From Verrucomicrobiaceae bacterium (GTDB lineage Bacteria; Verrucomicrobiota; Verrucomicrobiia; Verrucomicrobiales; DEV007): a DNA stretch of 50,237 bases. Location: contig SHBV01000020.1 of NCBI GenBank assembly GCA_004211885.1, positions 1-50,237 of the forward strand, read 5' to 3'. This document shows positions 18,401-25,448 of this stretch, one piece after another. Below the pieces are notes generated by a model that did not search any database, was not told the origin of the DNA, and saw nothing but the letters and a program-made list of their open reading frames with translations. A program made the translations under genes and the position numbers. Within the stretch, counting starts at the first letter, position 1, and every line of letters begins with the position of its first letter.

Positions 18401-18572
18401 TGTCTTGGATGGGCAAGTTTCTGCCTTTAATGCTGATAAAGAAAAGGCGAAAAAATTCCTTTCTGTTGGAGAGTCAGCACGCAATGAATCAGTTGATATG
18501 GTAAAGCATGCAGCATGGACAGTCATCGCTCAGATCATACTTAATATGGATGAGGCTCTTACTAGGGGATGA
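15408..18572 (+). CDS. Cytochrome-like DUF1549/DUF1553 (PSD1) protein with LamG insert
   Basis: 1054 residues with an N-terminal signal peptide (to about residue 23). Residues ~25-110 are the planctomycete cytochrome c (PSCyt1) domain with heme motif CFQCH (38-42). DUF1549 follows at ~140-350 (NPIDTFI, RRVTFDLTGLPPT) and contains a second CxxCH, CSQCHDHKYDP, near 326. A LamG/concanavalin-like domain is inserted at ~425-625 (GFTFAAWLKL, YDLWVQN). DUF1553 occupies ~720-1040 (NRLGLAKWMTDPSHPLTARV, NRYW). Genes of this family are almost always followed by a DUF1501 gene, as here 35 bases downstream. They are expanded in PVC bacteria and are thought to act in the periplasm, in electron transfer or in breakdown of complex substrates, but the reaction is unproven. 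The LamG insert would fit a glycan-binding role. Confidence 0.9.
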   Translation: MAKSFNILILIWALVSASPSMGAVEFNKDIRPILSSKCFQCHGPDKNHREAGLRLDTREGAINDNDGVKAIDPENLNESEILFRIHSKDSDEMMPPPESKKELSDEEKSLIDEWIKSGGTYEDHWAFQRINKSDPPKSEPGLISRNPIDTFIHSRLLGEGLKPMPEAEKSILIRRVTFDLTGLPPTISEVDAFLADDSPEAYENLVDRLLKSESYGERMALAWMDAARYGDSSVMHADGPRYMWPWRDWVINAYNSNMSFKQFTIEQLAGDLMPNATVDQKVASGFNRNHATSDEGGAISEELRVEYVVDRVQTTSNVWMGLTMECSQCHDHKYDPITQKEYYQMFAYFNNTTDPGMQTRNGNQSPTVTVPDSKQVQRLAELEKRIILEDNKLELYKRSSIPEYVKWLREAEKGAGEAVPEPAGLNHFFPLDEIEGNTIKAQIGGGVGKLSGKLIKAERGGGSGLKFDGKSSFAFDNWPERKRESGFTFAAWLKLPANGNGSVLARMDEGKSFRGYDLWVQNRAVGTHIISNWPNNAIKVVSDKPLAENKWQHVAVTYDGSSKSSGVKIYIDGQLTGNKVEQDSLKDSIVTNTPFKIGSRSKGANFNGEVDELRIYNRALSGDDVKRLGGDPIKSILAMSKKERNKEQKLALLNFYLNNHDPKYKDLAKIKEALLKKKAAIPVNSKVTSMIMQDNPEGKTRLTYILNRGQYDQPIKEGDDAVINPGVPSVLPDLNDKAPKNRLGLAKWMTDPSHPLTARVAVNRYWALFFGRGIVKTSGDFGNQGSPPTHPKLLDWLANDFVENGWDVKRTIRQIVTSATYRQTSRIVPDSYRKDPQNLFLARSPRFRLQGEFIRDAALSVSNLLVESVGGPSVKPYQPANIWNEVSLNGGLRYKRDSGEKLYRRSMYTYWKRSAPMPNMLIFDAPTREKCMIQRPITNTPLQALVVLNDPQFVESARAFAERIMSEGDADERSRINHGFKLALSREATDAEFKVLKRVLDGQVSAFNADKEKAKKFLSVGESARNESVDMVKHAAWTVIAQIILNMDEALTRG

Positions 18573-18607
18573 AGGGTAACAGAATATTTTAATTTAAATA
18601 ACCAACT

Positions 18608-20041
18608 ATGATGAATTATCACGGTCGACGTAATTTCCTTTTGAGTACTGGTCACGGCATGGGTGCTGCTGCTTTAAGTAGCCTTTGGAACCCTAAAATA
18701 ATTGGGACTGCTGGTGCAGCTTCAGGTCTGCCCGGCTTTCCAAACTTTGCCCCAAAAGCAAAAAGAGCCATATACCTTTTCTTTCCTGGTGGCCCTTCTC
18801 ACATTGATACTTTTGATTATAAGCCCGCACTTCGTGAGATTCATGGTAAAGAATTACCGGACTCAGTGCGTCAGGGGCAGCGGATCACTGGCATGACCAG
18901 TGGACAAAAGTCCTTCCCTTGCGTTGCTCCTATGTTTGAGTTTGAGAGATTCGGAAAGCACGGAACATGGGTCAATAAGGATCTGCTCCCTCATACTGCG
19001 AGTATCGTTGATGATATTACCATTATTAGGTCAATTAATACCGAAGCCATTAATCATGATCCCGCAATTACATTTATTAATACAGGCGTCCAAGCGCCGG
19101 GAAAACCAAGTATGGGGGCATGGTTAAGTTATGGATTAGGTAGCGAAAATGAGAATATGCCTTCTTACGTTGTGATGATTTCCCGAGGCAGGGGGCAACT
19201 TCAAGCATTGTATGACCGTCTCTGGGGAAGTGGTTTCCTCCCATCAAAACATCAAGGGGTAAAGCTCCGATCTTCTGGTGAGCCTGTACTTTACTTGAAT
19301 AATCCACCTGGAATCGACCGTGAAATGCGCCGTGAGATGTTGACTGGATTGCAGGAGTTGAATTCTAAAACGCACAAGAAATTTAATGATCCGGAGACTC
19401 AAGCAAGAATTGCTCAGTATGAAATGGCTTTTCGTATGCAGGCAGAAGTGCCTGACCTCATGGACATATCAAAAGAGCCTAAGCATGTTAAGGATCTTTA
19501 TGGTCCTAACGTAGAAAAGCCGGGCAGCTTTGCCAGGAATTGCTTATTGGCTCGTCGAATGGCTGAAAAGGGAGTGCGGTTCTTGCAACTCTTTCACCGC
19601 GGTTGGGATCAGCACGGTAGCCTCCCTTCGAAATTGCGTCAGCAATGTGAAGACATTGATCAGCCCAGTGCTGGACTAATTAAAGATCTGAAGGAACGTG
19701 GAATGTTTGATGATACGTTAGTAGTATGTGGAGGTGAATTTGGACGTACTATTTATTCTCAGGGCAAATTGACTAAAGATAACCATGGGCGTGACCATCA
19801 TGGGCGCTGCTTTACTACTTGGATGGCGGGAGCTGGTATCAAGCAGGGATTTGATTATGGTCAGACCGACGATCACTGCTACAACATCGTGAAGGATCCA
19901 GTTCATATTAGAGATCTTAATGCTACGATCCTAGACCGGCTCGGAATAGACCACGAAAAATTAACTTTCCGTTATCAGGGACTTGATCAACGATTGACTG
20001 GTGTAGAAGAAGCGAGAGTAGTGAAAGAAATTATAGGCTAG
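18608..20041 (+). CDS. DUF1501 family protein (Tat-exported, sulfatase-fold related)
   Basis: 477 residues. The N-terminus has a twin-arginine motif (GRRNFLLS) and a hydrophobic segment, so export through Tat is likely. Family signatures are [20 protein letters not shown] near residue 54, a GWDQHG motif near 335 and GEFGRT near 378, with C-terminal HGRDHHG and [16 protein letters not shown]1501 proteins share the alkaline-phosphatase/sulfatase fold and bind metal, but their substrate is unknown. The gene is paired with the upstream cytochrome/DUF1549/DUF1553 gene as in many Verrucomicrobiota and Planctomycetota. The HAD gene on the other strand ends at the very next base. ATG 18611 is an equally possible start. 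Confidence 0.92.
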   Translation: MMNYHGRRNFLLSTGHGMGAAALSSLWNPKIIGTAGAASGLPGFPNFAPKAKRAIYLFFPGGPSHIDTFDYKPALREIHGKELPDSVRQGQRITGMTSGQKSFPCVAPMFEFERFGKHGTWVNKDLLPHTASIVDDITIIRSINTEAINHDPAITFINTGVQAPGKPSMGAWLSYGLGSENENMPSYVVMISRGRGQLQALYDRLWGSGFLPSKHQGVKLRSSGEPVLYLNNPPGIDREMRREMLTGLQELNSKTHKKFNDPETQARIAQYEMAFRMQAEVPDLMDISKEPKHVKDLYGPNVEKPGSFARNCLLARRMAEKGVRFLQLFHRGWDQHGSLPSKLRQQCEDIDQPSAGLIKDLKERGMFDDTLVVCGGEFGRTIYSQGKLTKDNHGRDHHGRCFTTWMAGAGIKQGFDYGQTDDHCYNIVKDPVHIRDLNATILDRLGIDHEKLTFRYQGLDQRLTGVEEARVVKEIIG

Positions 20042-20635
20042 TTATTTAGGATCTTCAGGAGTCACTAATAATGATTTCATGCCGGCCCTTTGGGCGGCCT
20101 CTATGCCCAGTAAACTGTCTTCGAAGACGAGGCACTTTTGAGGGTCAACATTCATTCTTTCTGCAGCTAGAAGAAATAAGTCTGGTGCAGGCTTACTGTT
20201 TTGCACGTCATCTTGAGTGATAACTATTTCAAATAGTTTATCTATTCCGATCGTTTCCATTGTTTTTATTACAGTTTTACGTATGCCTCCAGAGGCGACT
20301 GATATTGGTTTTCCTTGCTGCTGGCATTGGCGAGCGAAATTAACGACAGGTTCATAGGGTAAGACTTTATCTAAATTCGCAAAGAAGTAGGACTCTTGAT
20401 CTGATACTACCTGTTCTGGACTCATGTCACAGTCAAAACGTTCATTGAGTATTTTGACTGTATCATGCATACCAACTCCAGCGTAGGATTGAGCGATTTG
20501 ACGAGTAAATTCAAAATCACCTCCATTTTTTTTAAATGCATCAATCCAGCCGTCAAAGTGGACATGCATTGATAATGACAGGGTGCCATCATGATCAAAT
20601 ATGAATCCTTCGAATTCGCCTTCTGGAACTTGCAC
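20042..20635 (-). CDS. HAD-superfamily hydrolase, beta-phosphoglucomutase/phosphatase type
   Basis: 197 residues from a GTG start at 20635. HAD motifs are complete: motif I FDHDGTL (nucleophile Asp and general acid Asp), motif II SVASGG, motif III lysine in NSKPAPD, motif IV VFEDSLLGIEAA. The helical cap between motifs I and II (residues ~20-85) places it in the subfamily with beta-phosphoglucomutase, phosphoglycolate phosphatase and small sugar phosphatases. Substrate cannot be told from sequence. It is divergent from the SenB-like glycosyltransferase (88 bases between), so a link to sugar-phosphate metabolism is possible but unproven. Confidence 0.88.
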   Translation of the reverse strand: MQVPEGEFEGFIFDHDGTLSLSMHVHFDGWIDAFKKNGGDFEFTRQIAQSYAGVGMHDTVKILNERFDCDMSPEQVVSDQESYFFANLDKVLPYEPVVNFARQCQQQGKPISVASGGIRKTVIKTMETIGIDKLFEIVITQDDVQNSKPAPDLFLLAAERMNVDPQKCLVFEDSLLGIEAAQRAGMKSLLVTPEDPK

Positions 20636-20723
20636 TTTATCTATAAAATTGAGGTTGGGTCTGTTACGAGTAATGTATAAACATACACTTGCACGGTGTT
20701 CTGCAAATTATCTGTGATCAATC
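20636..20723. promoter_or_regulatory. Divergent intergenic region with a small inverted repeat
   Basis: 88 bases between the HAD gene and the SenB-like gene, expected to hold both promoters. It contains the inverted repeat TGTAT-AAAC-ATACA at 20674-20687, which could be a regulator site. No convincing -35/-10 pair was identified. Confidence 0.3.
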
Positions 20724-21677
20724 ATGAATGTATTAATTGTTTACCCAGAAGCGGGAAATACCGTTACTGGAAATTTATGCTCAGCGCGTCAGTATAAAGA
20801 TATACTGACTGATTTGGGGCATGATGTGGTCTTAAGTGAAAAATTTGAGGGTCAGAGAGCGGAACTGCTCATTGCGATTAACGCACAAAAGAAAAATAGG
20901 GACATTGTACAGTTTGCTGAATCGTATCCTGATTCTAAAATTGTAGTGATCCTTTCCGGTACGGATATATATCCTGAACCTTCTGAAAGCTCATTCCATT
21001 CAATGCAGTTGGCTCATTCGATAATAGCCTTACAGAATAAAGGAGCGAAACAGGTTCCTGATAAGATGAAGGAAAAGGTTCATGTTATCATTCAGAGTGT
21101 TGTGAATGAAGGACCCTATTCAGGCATTGAATCGAATCGAAAAAGCTTTGATGTGGCTTTAGTTTCTAACTTGCGTCAGGTTAAGGATCCTTTTTTGGCT
21201 GCGGAGGCGGCAAGAATGATGCCGCAAGAATCTAATTTAAGAATTCTTCATGCTGGGTTTGTATTGGATTCAGGATTTGATGAAATTGCAAGGAATGAGA
21301 GTAATGAGAATGAACGTTATCAGTGGTTAGGCGGTTTGGATCCCTTTGAAACAAGAAAATTGATTAGTTCTTGTAATTTATTAATTATTACGTCCAAGCA
21401 CGAGGGAGCGGGCAGAGTCGTTGGAGAGGCTATAGTCAGTGGTGTTCCAATTATTTCGACGCGTGTCGATGGAGTCACAGGAGTCCTAGGAGATGATTAT
21501 GAAGGACTATTCCCGGTAGGAGATGCATCTGCCCTTGCCGCCTTACTTCAGCGTGCAGAGATGGAAGAAGGTTTTCTGAATAATCTGAAGAGGAGCTGCA
21601 TGAGTAAGGCATTTAATTTTGACCCTTCTGCAGAAAAAGATTCTTGGAATAAAGTACTGGAGGATTTATTCGGGTAA
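20724..21677 (+). CDS. TIGR04348-type glycosyltransferase, candidate selenosugar synthase (SenB-like)
   Basis: 317 residues with a GT-B glycosyltransferase fold. The whole length resembles, from memory, the TIGR04348 family that contains SenB: LIVYPEAGNTVTGN and SARQYKDILTDLGHDV at the N-terminus, AELLIAINAQK, VVILSGTDIYPE, RKSFDVALVSNLRQVKDPFLAAEAA, RILHAG, then the nucleotide-sugar region EGAGRVVGEAIVSGVPIIST and GLFPVGD. SenB joins selenophosphate to UDP-N-acetylhexosamine to give a selenosugar, in selenoneine biosynthesis with SenA and SenC, and in some genomes without SenA. Neither partner is in this window, so the substrate is not proven; an ordinary family 4 glycosyltransferase is the alternative. 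Cytosolic, with no signal or membrane segment. Confidence 0.7.
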   Translation: MNVLIVYPEAGNTVTGNLCSARQYKDILTDLGHDVVLSEKFEGQRAELLIAINAQKKNRDIVQFAESYPDSKIVVILSGTDIYPEPSESSFHSMQLAHSIIALQNKGAKQVPDKMKEKVHVIIQSVVNEGPYSGIESNRKSFDVALVSNLRQVKDPFLAAEAARMMPQESNLRILHAGFVLDSGFDEIARNESNENERYQWLGGLDPFETRKLISSCNLLIITSKHEGAGRVVGEAIVSGVPIISTRVDGVTGVLGDDYEGLFPVGDASALAALLQRAEMEEGFLNNLKRSCMSKAFNFDPSAEKDSWNKVLEDLFG

Positions 21678-21693
21678 GTTTTTCTTTGTGCCT

Positions 21694-22590
21694 TCAGGCT
21701 TGTTTTCTTAGCAGTTTTTGAGCGCGCTTTTCAATGGATACGGCCTTACGTTTTTTGCCAAGATTACGCATCAGTAATGCATAGTTGGAGCATGCGATGG
21801 CAAAAGTTTCGCGATCATTTGAAAGGCTATCTTCGAGGATGCTGATGGCTTTTTTGTATCTTTGCAGTGCGTCTTCATTATTTCCCAGCTGTTGTAATGT
21901 TGTGGCAAGATTCGCATAAGACTGACCAAGGTCAGTTGAGTTAATGAGAGTGCAATTTTCACGTATTTCTAATGCCTGTTCATGCATTTCGCGAGCCTGA
22001 GCAAAGAAACCTGAACTGTAGTATAATGTTCCAAGATTATTGTAAACGACCGCCAGTTCAGCATTATCTTGACCAAGAATACGCTCAAAGATCTCTAGAG
22101 ATTTCATGTAATTCTTTTCTGCGCTGTCAAAATTTTCATTTTCTTTATAAAGCATCCCTAGATTATTGCGAAGATTAGCAACATCTAGTTCTGAAGGAGG
22201 ATCGAGTTTGGTGAATAATTCAATTGCCTCTTGATATAAAGCAATGGCCGGTTCTGGTGACTGATTGAAATCATAAACGGATGCTAGGCTACTTTTAATC
22301 CTAGCTAATTGTTCATTGTCTGAATTTGCTGTTTTTGTTTGTTCGAGAGCTTCAATATAAATTGATTCTGCATCAGCATAATTGTTTGATTCACGGAGCA
22401 GGTCTCCAAATAATTCTAAGGAAGTGATGAGATTTAATGCTTGCTCAGGGTCTGTCTCTATTAACCTCCTAGCAGTATCAACTGCAGTCTGTGCCGTTCT
22501 AATAGCCTCATTTAATTTGCCTCCGTTTTTAAGTGAGTGGACACGTTCTATGAGGACCTTTAGAACTGTAGTTTTGTTTTTGTTACTCAT
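21694..22590 (-). CDS. Tetratricopeptide (kinesin-light-chain-like) repeat protein
   Basis: 298 residues, no signal peptide or membrane segment, so probably cytosolic. About five TPR units of the kinesin-light-chain type fill residues ~50-290. They are recognised by recurring patterns such as NNLGMLYKENENFDSAEKNY, NNLGTLYYSSGFFAQAREMH and ANLATTLQQLGNNEDALQRY. TPRs form a superhelical scaffold for protein contacts; no catalytic domain is present and the partner is unknown. It converges with the SenB-like gene (16 bases between stops). Confidence 0.88.
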   Translation of the reverse strand: MSNKNKTTVLKVLIERVHSLKNGGKLNEAIRTAQTAVDTARRLIETDPEQALNLITSLELFGDLLRESNNYADAESIYIEALEQTKTANSDNEQLARIKSSLASVYDFNQSPEPAIALYQEAIELFTKLDPPSELDVANLRNNLGMLYKENENFDSAEKNYMKSLEIFERILGQDNAELAVVYNNLGTLYYSSGFFAQAREMHEQALEIRENCTLINSTDLGQSYANLATTLQQLGNNEDALQRYKKAISILEDSLSNDRETFAIACSNYALLMRNLGKKRKAVSIEKRAQKLLRKQA

Positions 22591-22698
22591 TGATTTGAGT
22601 GTGTGCGTTTCAATAAATGTTTTTTACTTCATATATTTAAAGTGTTTCTAATATATGTATTTTAGACGTATAAAATATCTTTGAAGTTACATATTTTT

Positions 22699-23250
22699 TT
22701 AACTATCACTGCCTTTATTTTGTTTATTGATAAATTCGATTAAATCAGTGCGCATTTTTGGTAAATTGTACATTTCTGATAATGTTTCCACTGGAAGTTT
22801 TTCGGGATCTAAAATGCCCAAATCAGAAGTTATTTCTTTTTCAAAGTGAAGAACGGCTCTTTGGGTAGGATTAGATTTTTCTAAAAAGTTTAGAGCTCTT
22901 ATGAGCAGTTCATAAATGGACCGGATCGGAGATTCTGGTTCAGATACTTTATTTATTAATTCTACGAAATAACTCGCGGCCAGAGTTTTTTGGTAACTCT
23001 CACGAATCTTGGATCGCGTGTTGATTATCGCAATGTCGCGAAGCGAATGCAGGTCTGATTTTTTACTTCTGGCTATTTCAAACTCAGCGTCAAAGAAAAG
23101 ATCAATTTTTCCAAAGAAAGGACTCTTTGGCCTGCGTGCTCCCTTAGCAACTGTTTTTAATATGCCATGTTCTATGGTGCACCATGTTACAATCAAGCTC
23201 GTTTCCGTTAAAGGAATGCGGCGGATAATAATTCCTTGGCATTTATTCAT
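22699..23250 (-). CDS. recO: DNA repair protein RecO, short form
   Basis: 183 residues. The N-terminal OB-fold (residues ~1-80) has the RecO pattern: GIIIRRIPLTETSLIVTWCT, GILKTVAKGARRPKSPF. A helical domain follows (FVELINKVSEPESPIRSIYELLIRAL). RecO loads RecA onto SSB-coated DNA together with RecR. Usual length is about 240 residues with a C-terminal zinc-binding or helical part; here no CxxC zinc ligands are visible and the C-terminus is shortened, although the reading frame looks intact. It is divergent from prfB (41 bases between starts). Confidence 0.75.
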   Translation of the reverse strand: MNKCQGIIIRRIPLTETSLIVTWCTIEHGILKTVAKGARRPKSPFFGKIDLFFDAEFEIARSKKSDLHSLRDIAIINTRSKIRESYQKTLAASYFVELINKVSEPESPIRSIYELLIRALNFLEKSNPTQRAVLHFEKEITSDLGILDPEKLPVETLSEMYNLPKMRTDLIEFINKQNKGSDS

Positions 23251-23291
23251 CTGGGTTGCGTGTTTGTTATCGAGCGGTAATGTAATGCTTT

Positions 23292-24411
23292 ATGGACGAA
23301 ATTTCCATTGACCTCCAGGCTTTCGATACAGATTCTTTGAAATCGCGTATTGGTGAGCTTAGGAGGTATCTTTGACTTGGAAATGCTTCAATCAAAGCAG
23401 TCGGAACTCGAAGAAATGATGTCGGTTCCGGGATTTTGGGATGATAATGACCGTGCTGCAAAAATTTCAGGGGAGCACGCTGCTGCTGCAAAAAAGATTT
23501 CATTGTTTGAGGATCTGACTAGCAGGGTCTCGGATATTGATGATCTCGTGGCATTTGCAGCAGAGGAGGGGGACTCTGACGCGGCTCTAGAAGTAAAAAA
23601 AGAGATTGATGAACTTTCGGCACAGTTAAGCAATCTGGAAATGGAACTTCTTTTGTCCGGAAAGCATGACAAAGAGAATGCTTTTCTTACTATTCATGCA
23701 GGGACTGGTGGGACCGAGGCTTGTGACTGGGCTGAGATGCTTTTACGTCAATATCAGAGATGGGCAGAGAGGAGAGGTTTTAAAGTTGAAATAGTGGAAT
23801 GCCAGGAACATGACGAAGCGGGTATCCGTTCAGTGACATTGAGAGTGTGTGGTATGCATGCATACGGCTATTTACAGACAGAGAGAGGAGTTCATCGTTT
23901 AGTTCGCATTTCTCCTTTTGATTCCCAGTCAAGGCGCCACACTTCGTTTGCTAGTATTGATGTGGTTCCAGAGATTGAAGATGATGGGGACATAGAAATC
24001 GATGAAAAGGAATATGAGATTACTACTACTCGTAGTGGAGGAAAGGGGGGGCAGAATGTTAATAAAGTTGAGACGGCAGTCATTCTAAAGCATCACCCAT
24101 CTGGCATTTTAATTCGTTGCAGTGCTGAGCGCAGTCAACACAAGAACCGTGCAGTTGCTTTGCAATTGTTGCGCGCCAAACTGTTTCAACTTGAAGAGGA
24201 TAAGAAAAAAGCGGAAATGGAACGGCAGTATGGAGAGAAGGGAGAAATTGCATGGGGTAGTCAGATCCGCTCCTATGTTTTTCAGCCTTATCAGATGGTT
24301 AAGGATCACCGTACAGGTTATGAAACTAGCAATGTGAATGATGTGATGGACGGAGCACTTGATGAATTCATTGAGGCCAAGTTGAGGGGGCGTACACCTG
24401 AAGAGGGTTAG
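23292..24411 (+). CDS. prfB: Peptide chain release factor 2 with programmed +1 frameshift
   Basis: RF2 terminates translation at UGA and UAA. The gene starts at ATG 23292, reads 27 codons ([11 protein letters not shown]...LRRYL) to TGA at 23373, then shifts +1 at CTT-TGA-C and continues from 23374 as [16 protein letters not shown]...; total about 372 residues (E. coli 365). Coding segments are 23292-23372 and 23374-24411. The stop-codon recognition motif SPF is in RISPFDSQ and the catalytic GGQ is in [11 protein letters not shown] near residue 250. Taking the later frame alone would lose the N-terminus. trmD follows 24 bases downstream. Confidence 0.96.
23361..23376 (+). promoter_or_regulatory. 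prfB programmed frameshift site
   Basis: AGGAGG (23361-23366) lies 3 bases before CTT TGA C (23370-23376). This is the classical arrangement in bacterial prfB: a Shine-Dalgarno-like element pushes the ribosome +1 when RF2 is scarce and UGA decoding is slow, giving autoregulation. The zero frame ends at the TGA, and the +1 frame carries the rest of RF2. Confidence 0.96.
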
Positions 24412-24435
24412 TATTAAATTGATAGAAAGATAGCA

Positions 24436-25125
24436 ATGAGTGATCGCTTGGATATTGATGTTTTGACAATTTTCCCTGAAGTCGTTCGAGCCCCCCTCTC
24501 TGAAAGTATTCTTGGTCGTGCTTCTGAAGAAGGAATTGTTGGTATTCGGATACACGATCTTAGGGATTGGACTACAGATAAATACCGTAAAGTTGATGAT
24601 GAGCCCTATGGAGGTGGTCCAGGAATGGTAATGAAGCCGGACCCTTTTTTTTCTGCAGTCAGGGATCTTCGTAAAGAAAAAACCAGAGTCATCCTAATGA
24701 CACCTCAGGGCCGTCAGTTCAATCAGAAAATGGCACGTGAGTTTTCAGTGTCTTTCGATCATCTAATTATTTTGTGTGGTCATTATGAGGGAATTGATCA
24801 TCGAGTCGTTGAGGGACTAGTTGATCAGGAAGTTTCTATTGGTGACTATGTTCTGACTAACGGAGCCCTCGCTGCTGCGGTCTTTATTGATTCTATTGTG
24901 CGCTTGATTCCGGGCGTCCTTGGTGATGAGCGCTCGCCGATAGAGGAGTCCTTTTCAATCGAGGATGGAATTCTTGAGGCGCCCTGTTATACAAGGCCAG
25001 CAGACTTTGAAGGAATGAAAGTTCCTGAGGTTCTTCTTTCGGGTCATCATGAAAAGATCAAAGAATGGAAGCGCAAGATTGCGGTTGAAAGGACTTTAGA
25101 AAACCGTCCGGACCTGATGCAATGA
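24436..25125 (+). CDS. trmD: tRNA (guanine-37-N1) methyltransferase TrmD
   Basis: 229 residues. TrmD transfers a methyl group from S-adenosylmethionine to G37 of tRNAs with G at position 36, preventing +1 frameshifts. The N-terminus IDVLTIFPEV, the motif DDEPYGGGPGMVMKPDP (residues ~54-70), CGHYEGIDHRV and the trefoil-knot SAM-binding segment SIGDYVLTNG identify it. The catalytic-site aspartate region is present (LPG-equivalent loop IPGVLGDERSPIEESF). A tRNA-Pro(GGG), a canonical type of TrmD substrate, lies 88 bases downstream on the other strand. Confidence 0.96.
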   Translation: MSDRLDIDVLTIFPEVVRAPLSESILGRASEEGIVGIRIHDLRDWTTDKYRKVDDEPYGGGPGMVMKPDPFFSAVRDLRKEKTRVILMTPQGRQFNQKMAREFSVSFDHLIILCGHYEGIDHRVVEGLVDQEVSIGDYVLTNGALAAAVFIDSIVRLIPGVLGDERSPIEESFSIEDGILEAPCYTRPADFEGMKVPEVLLSGHHEKIKEWKRKIAVERTLENRPDLMQ

Positions 25126-25196
25126 GATTGGGGATGCTTACGATTGGTGCCATCAAACTTTTAGAGAAGCGATGATCTAAAAAGGTTACCTTAAAA

Positions 25197-25217
25197 ACCA
25201 TTTATGGGCTAAATGGT
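25197..25217 (-). terminator. Intrinsic-type terminator overlapping the tRNA-Pro 3' end
   Basis: On the minus strand ACCATTTA (25217-25210) pairs perfectly with TAAATGGT (25204-25197) around GCCCA, followed by TTTT. The first four bases, ACCA, are also the discriminator and CCA end of the tRNA. The stem is AT-rich, so strength is uncertain. Confidence 0.5.
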
Positions 25218-25290
25218 CGGGCCAGCGGGATTTGAACCCACGACCTCTTCACCCCCAGTGAAGCGCGCTACCAAGCTGCGCCATGGCCCG
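25214..25290 (-). tRNA. tRNA-Pro (anticodon GGG), CCA encoded
   Basis: A full cloverleaf folds on the minus strand. Acceptor CGGGCCA pairs with TGGCCCG. The D arm is GCGC...GCGC. The anticodon arm CTTCA-CTGGGGG-TGAAG places GGG at positions 34-36 and G at 37. The T arm is GTGGG-TTCAAAT-CCCGC. Discriminator A is followed by encoded CCA at 25216-25214. G36-G37 makes it a TrmD substrate. Confidence 0.95.
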
Positions 25291-25295
25291 AGATT

Positions 25296-25325
25296 ATTAT
25301 AATTAGGGATTATTGGCTTTTTTAA
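25296..25325 (-). promoter_or_regulatory. Possible promoter of tRNA-Pro
   Basis: Minus strand TATAAT (25301-25296) is a perfect -10 box, with TTAAAA (25325-25320) as a weak -35 and an 18-base spacer. The -10 lies only 5 bases before the tRNA 5' end, so the transcript would have almost no leader; a promoter further upstream is possible. Confidence 0.35.
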
Positions 25326-25448
25326 GGCCTCTACGTTGACATTTGACCACATGTTTCATCTAAGCAAGGGAAAACCAATAAAGGAAGTTATTATGATCAT
25401 GTGAAAAGTGAGTTGCGTTGATTGAGGCTGAAAGCGAAGTTTAAAGGA

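Noticed and set aside
24109..24555. 148-codon open frame antisense to prfB and trmD
   Set aside because: It lies opposite two well-identified genes and has no recognisable domain; a shadow frame.
25183..25196. AAGGTTACCTT palindrome with flanking A and T runs as a trmD terminator
   Set aside because: The palindrome has almost no loop and a short stem; it may contribute to termination but cannot be called.
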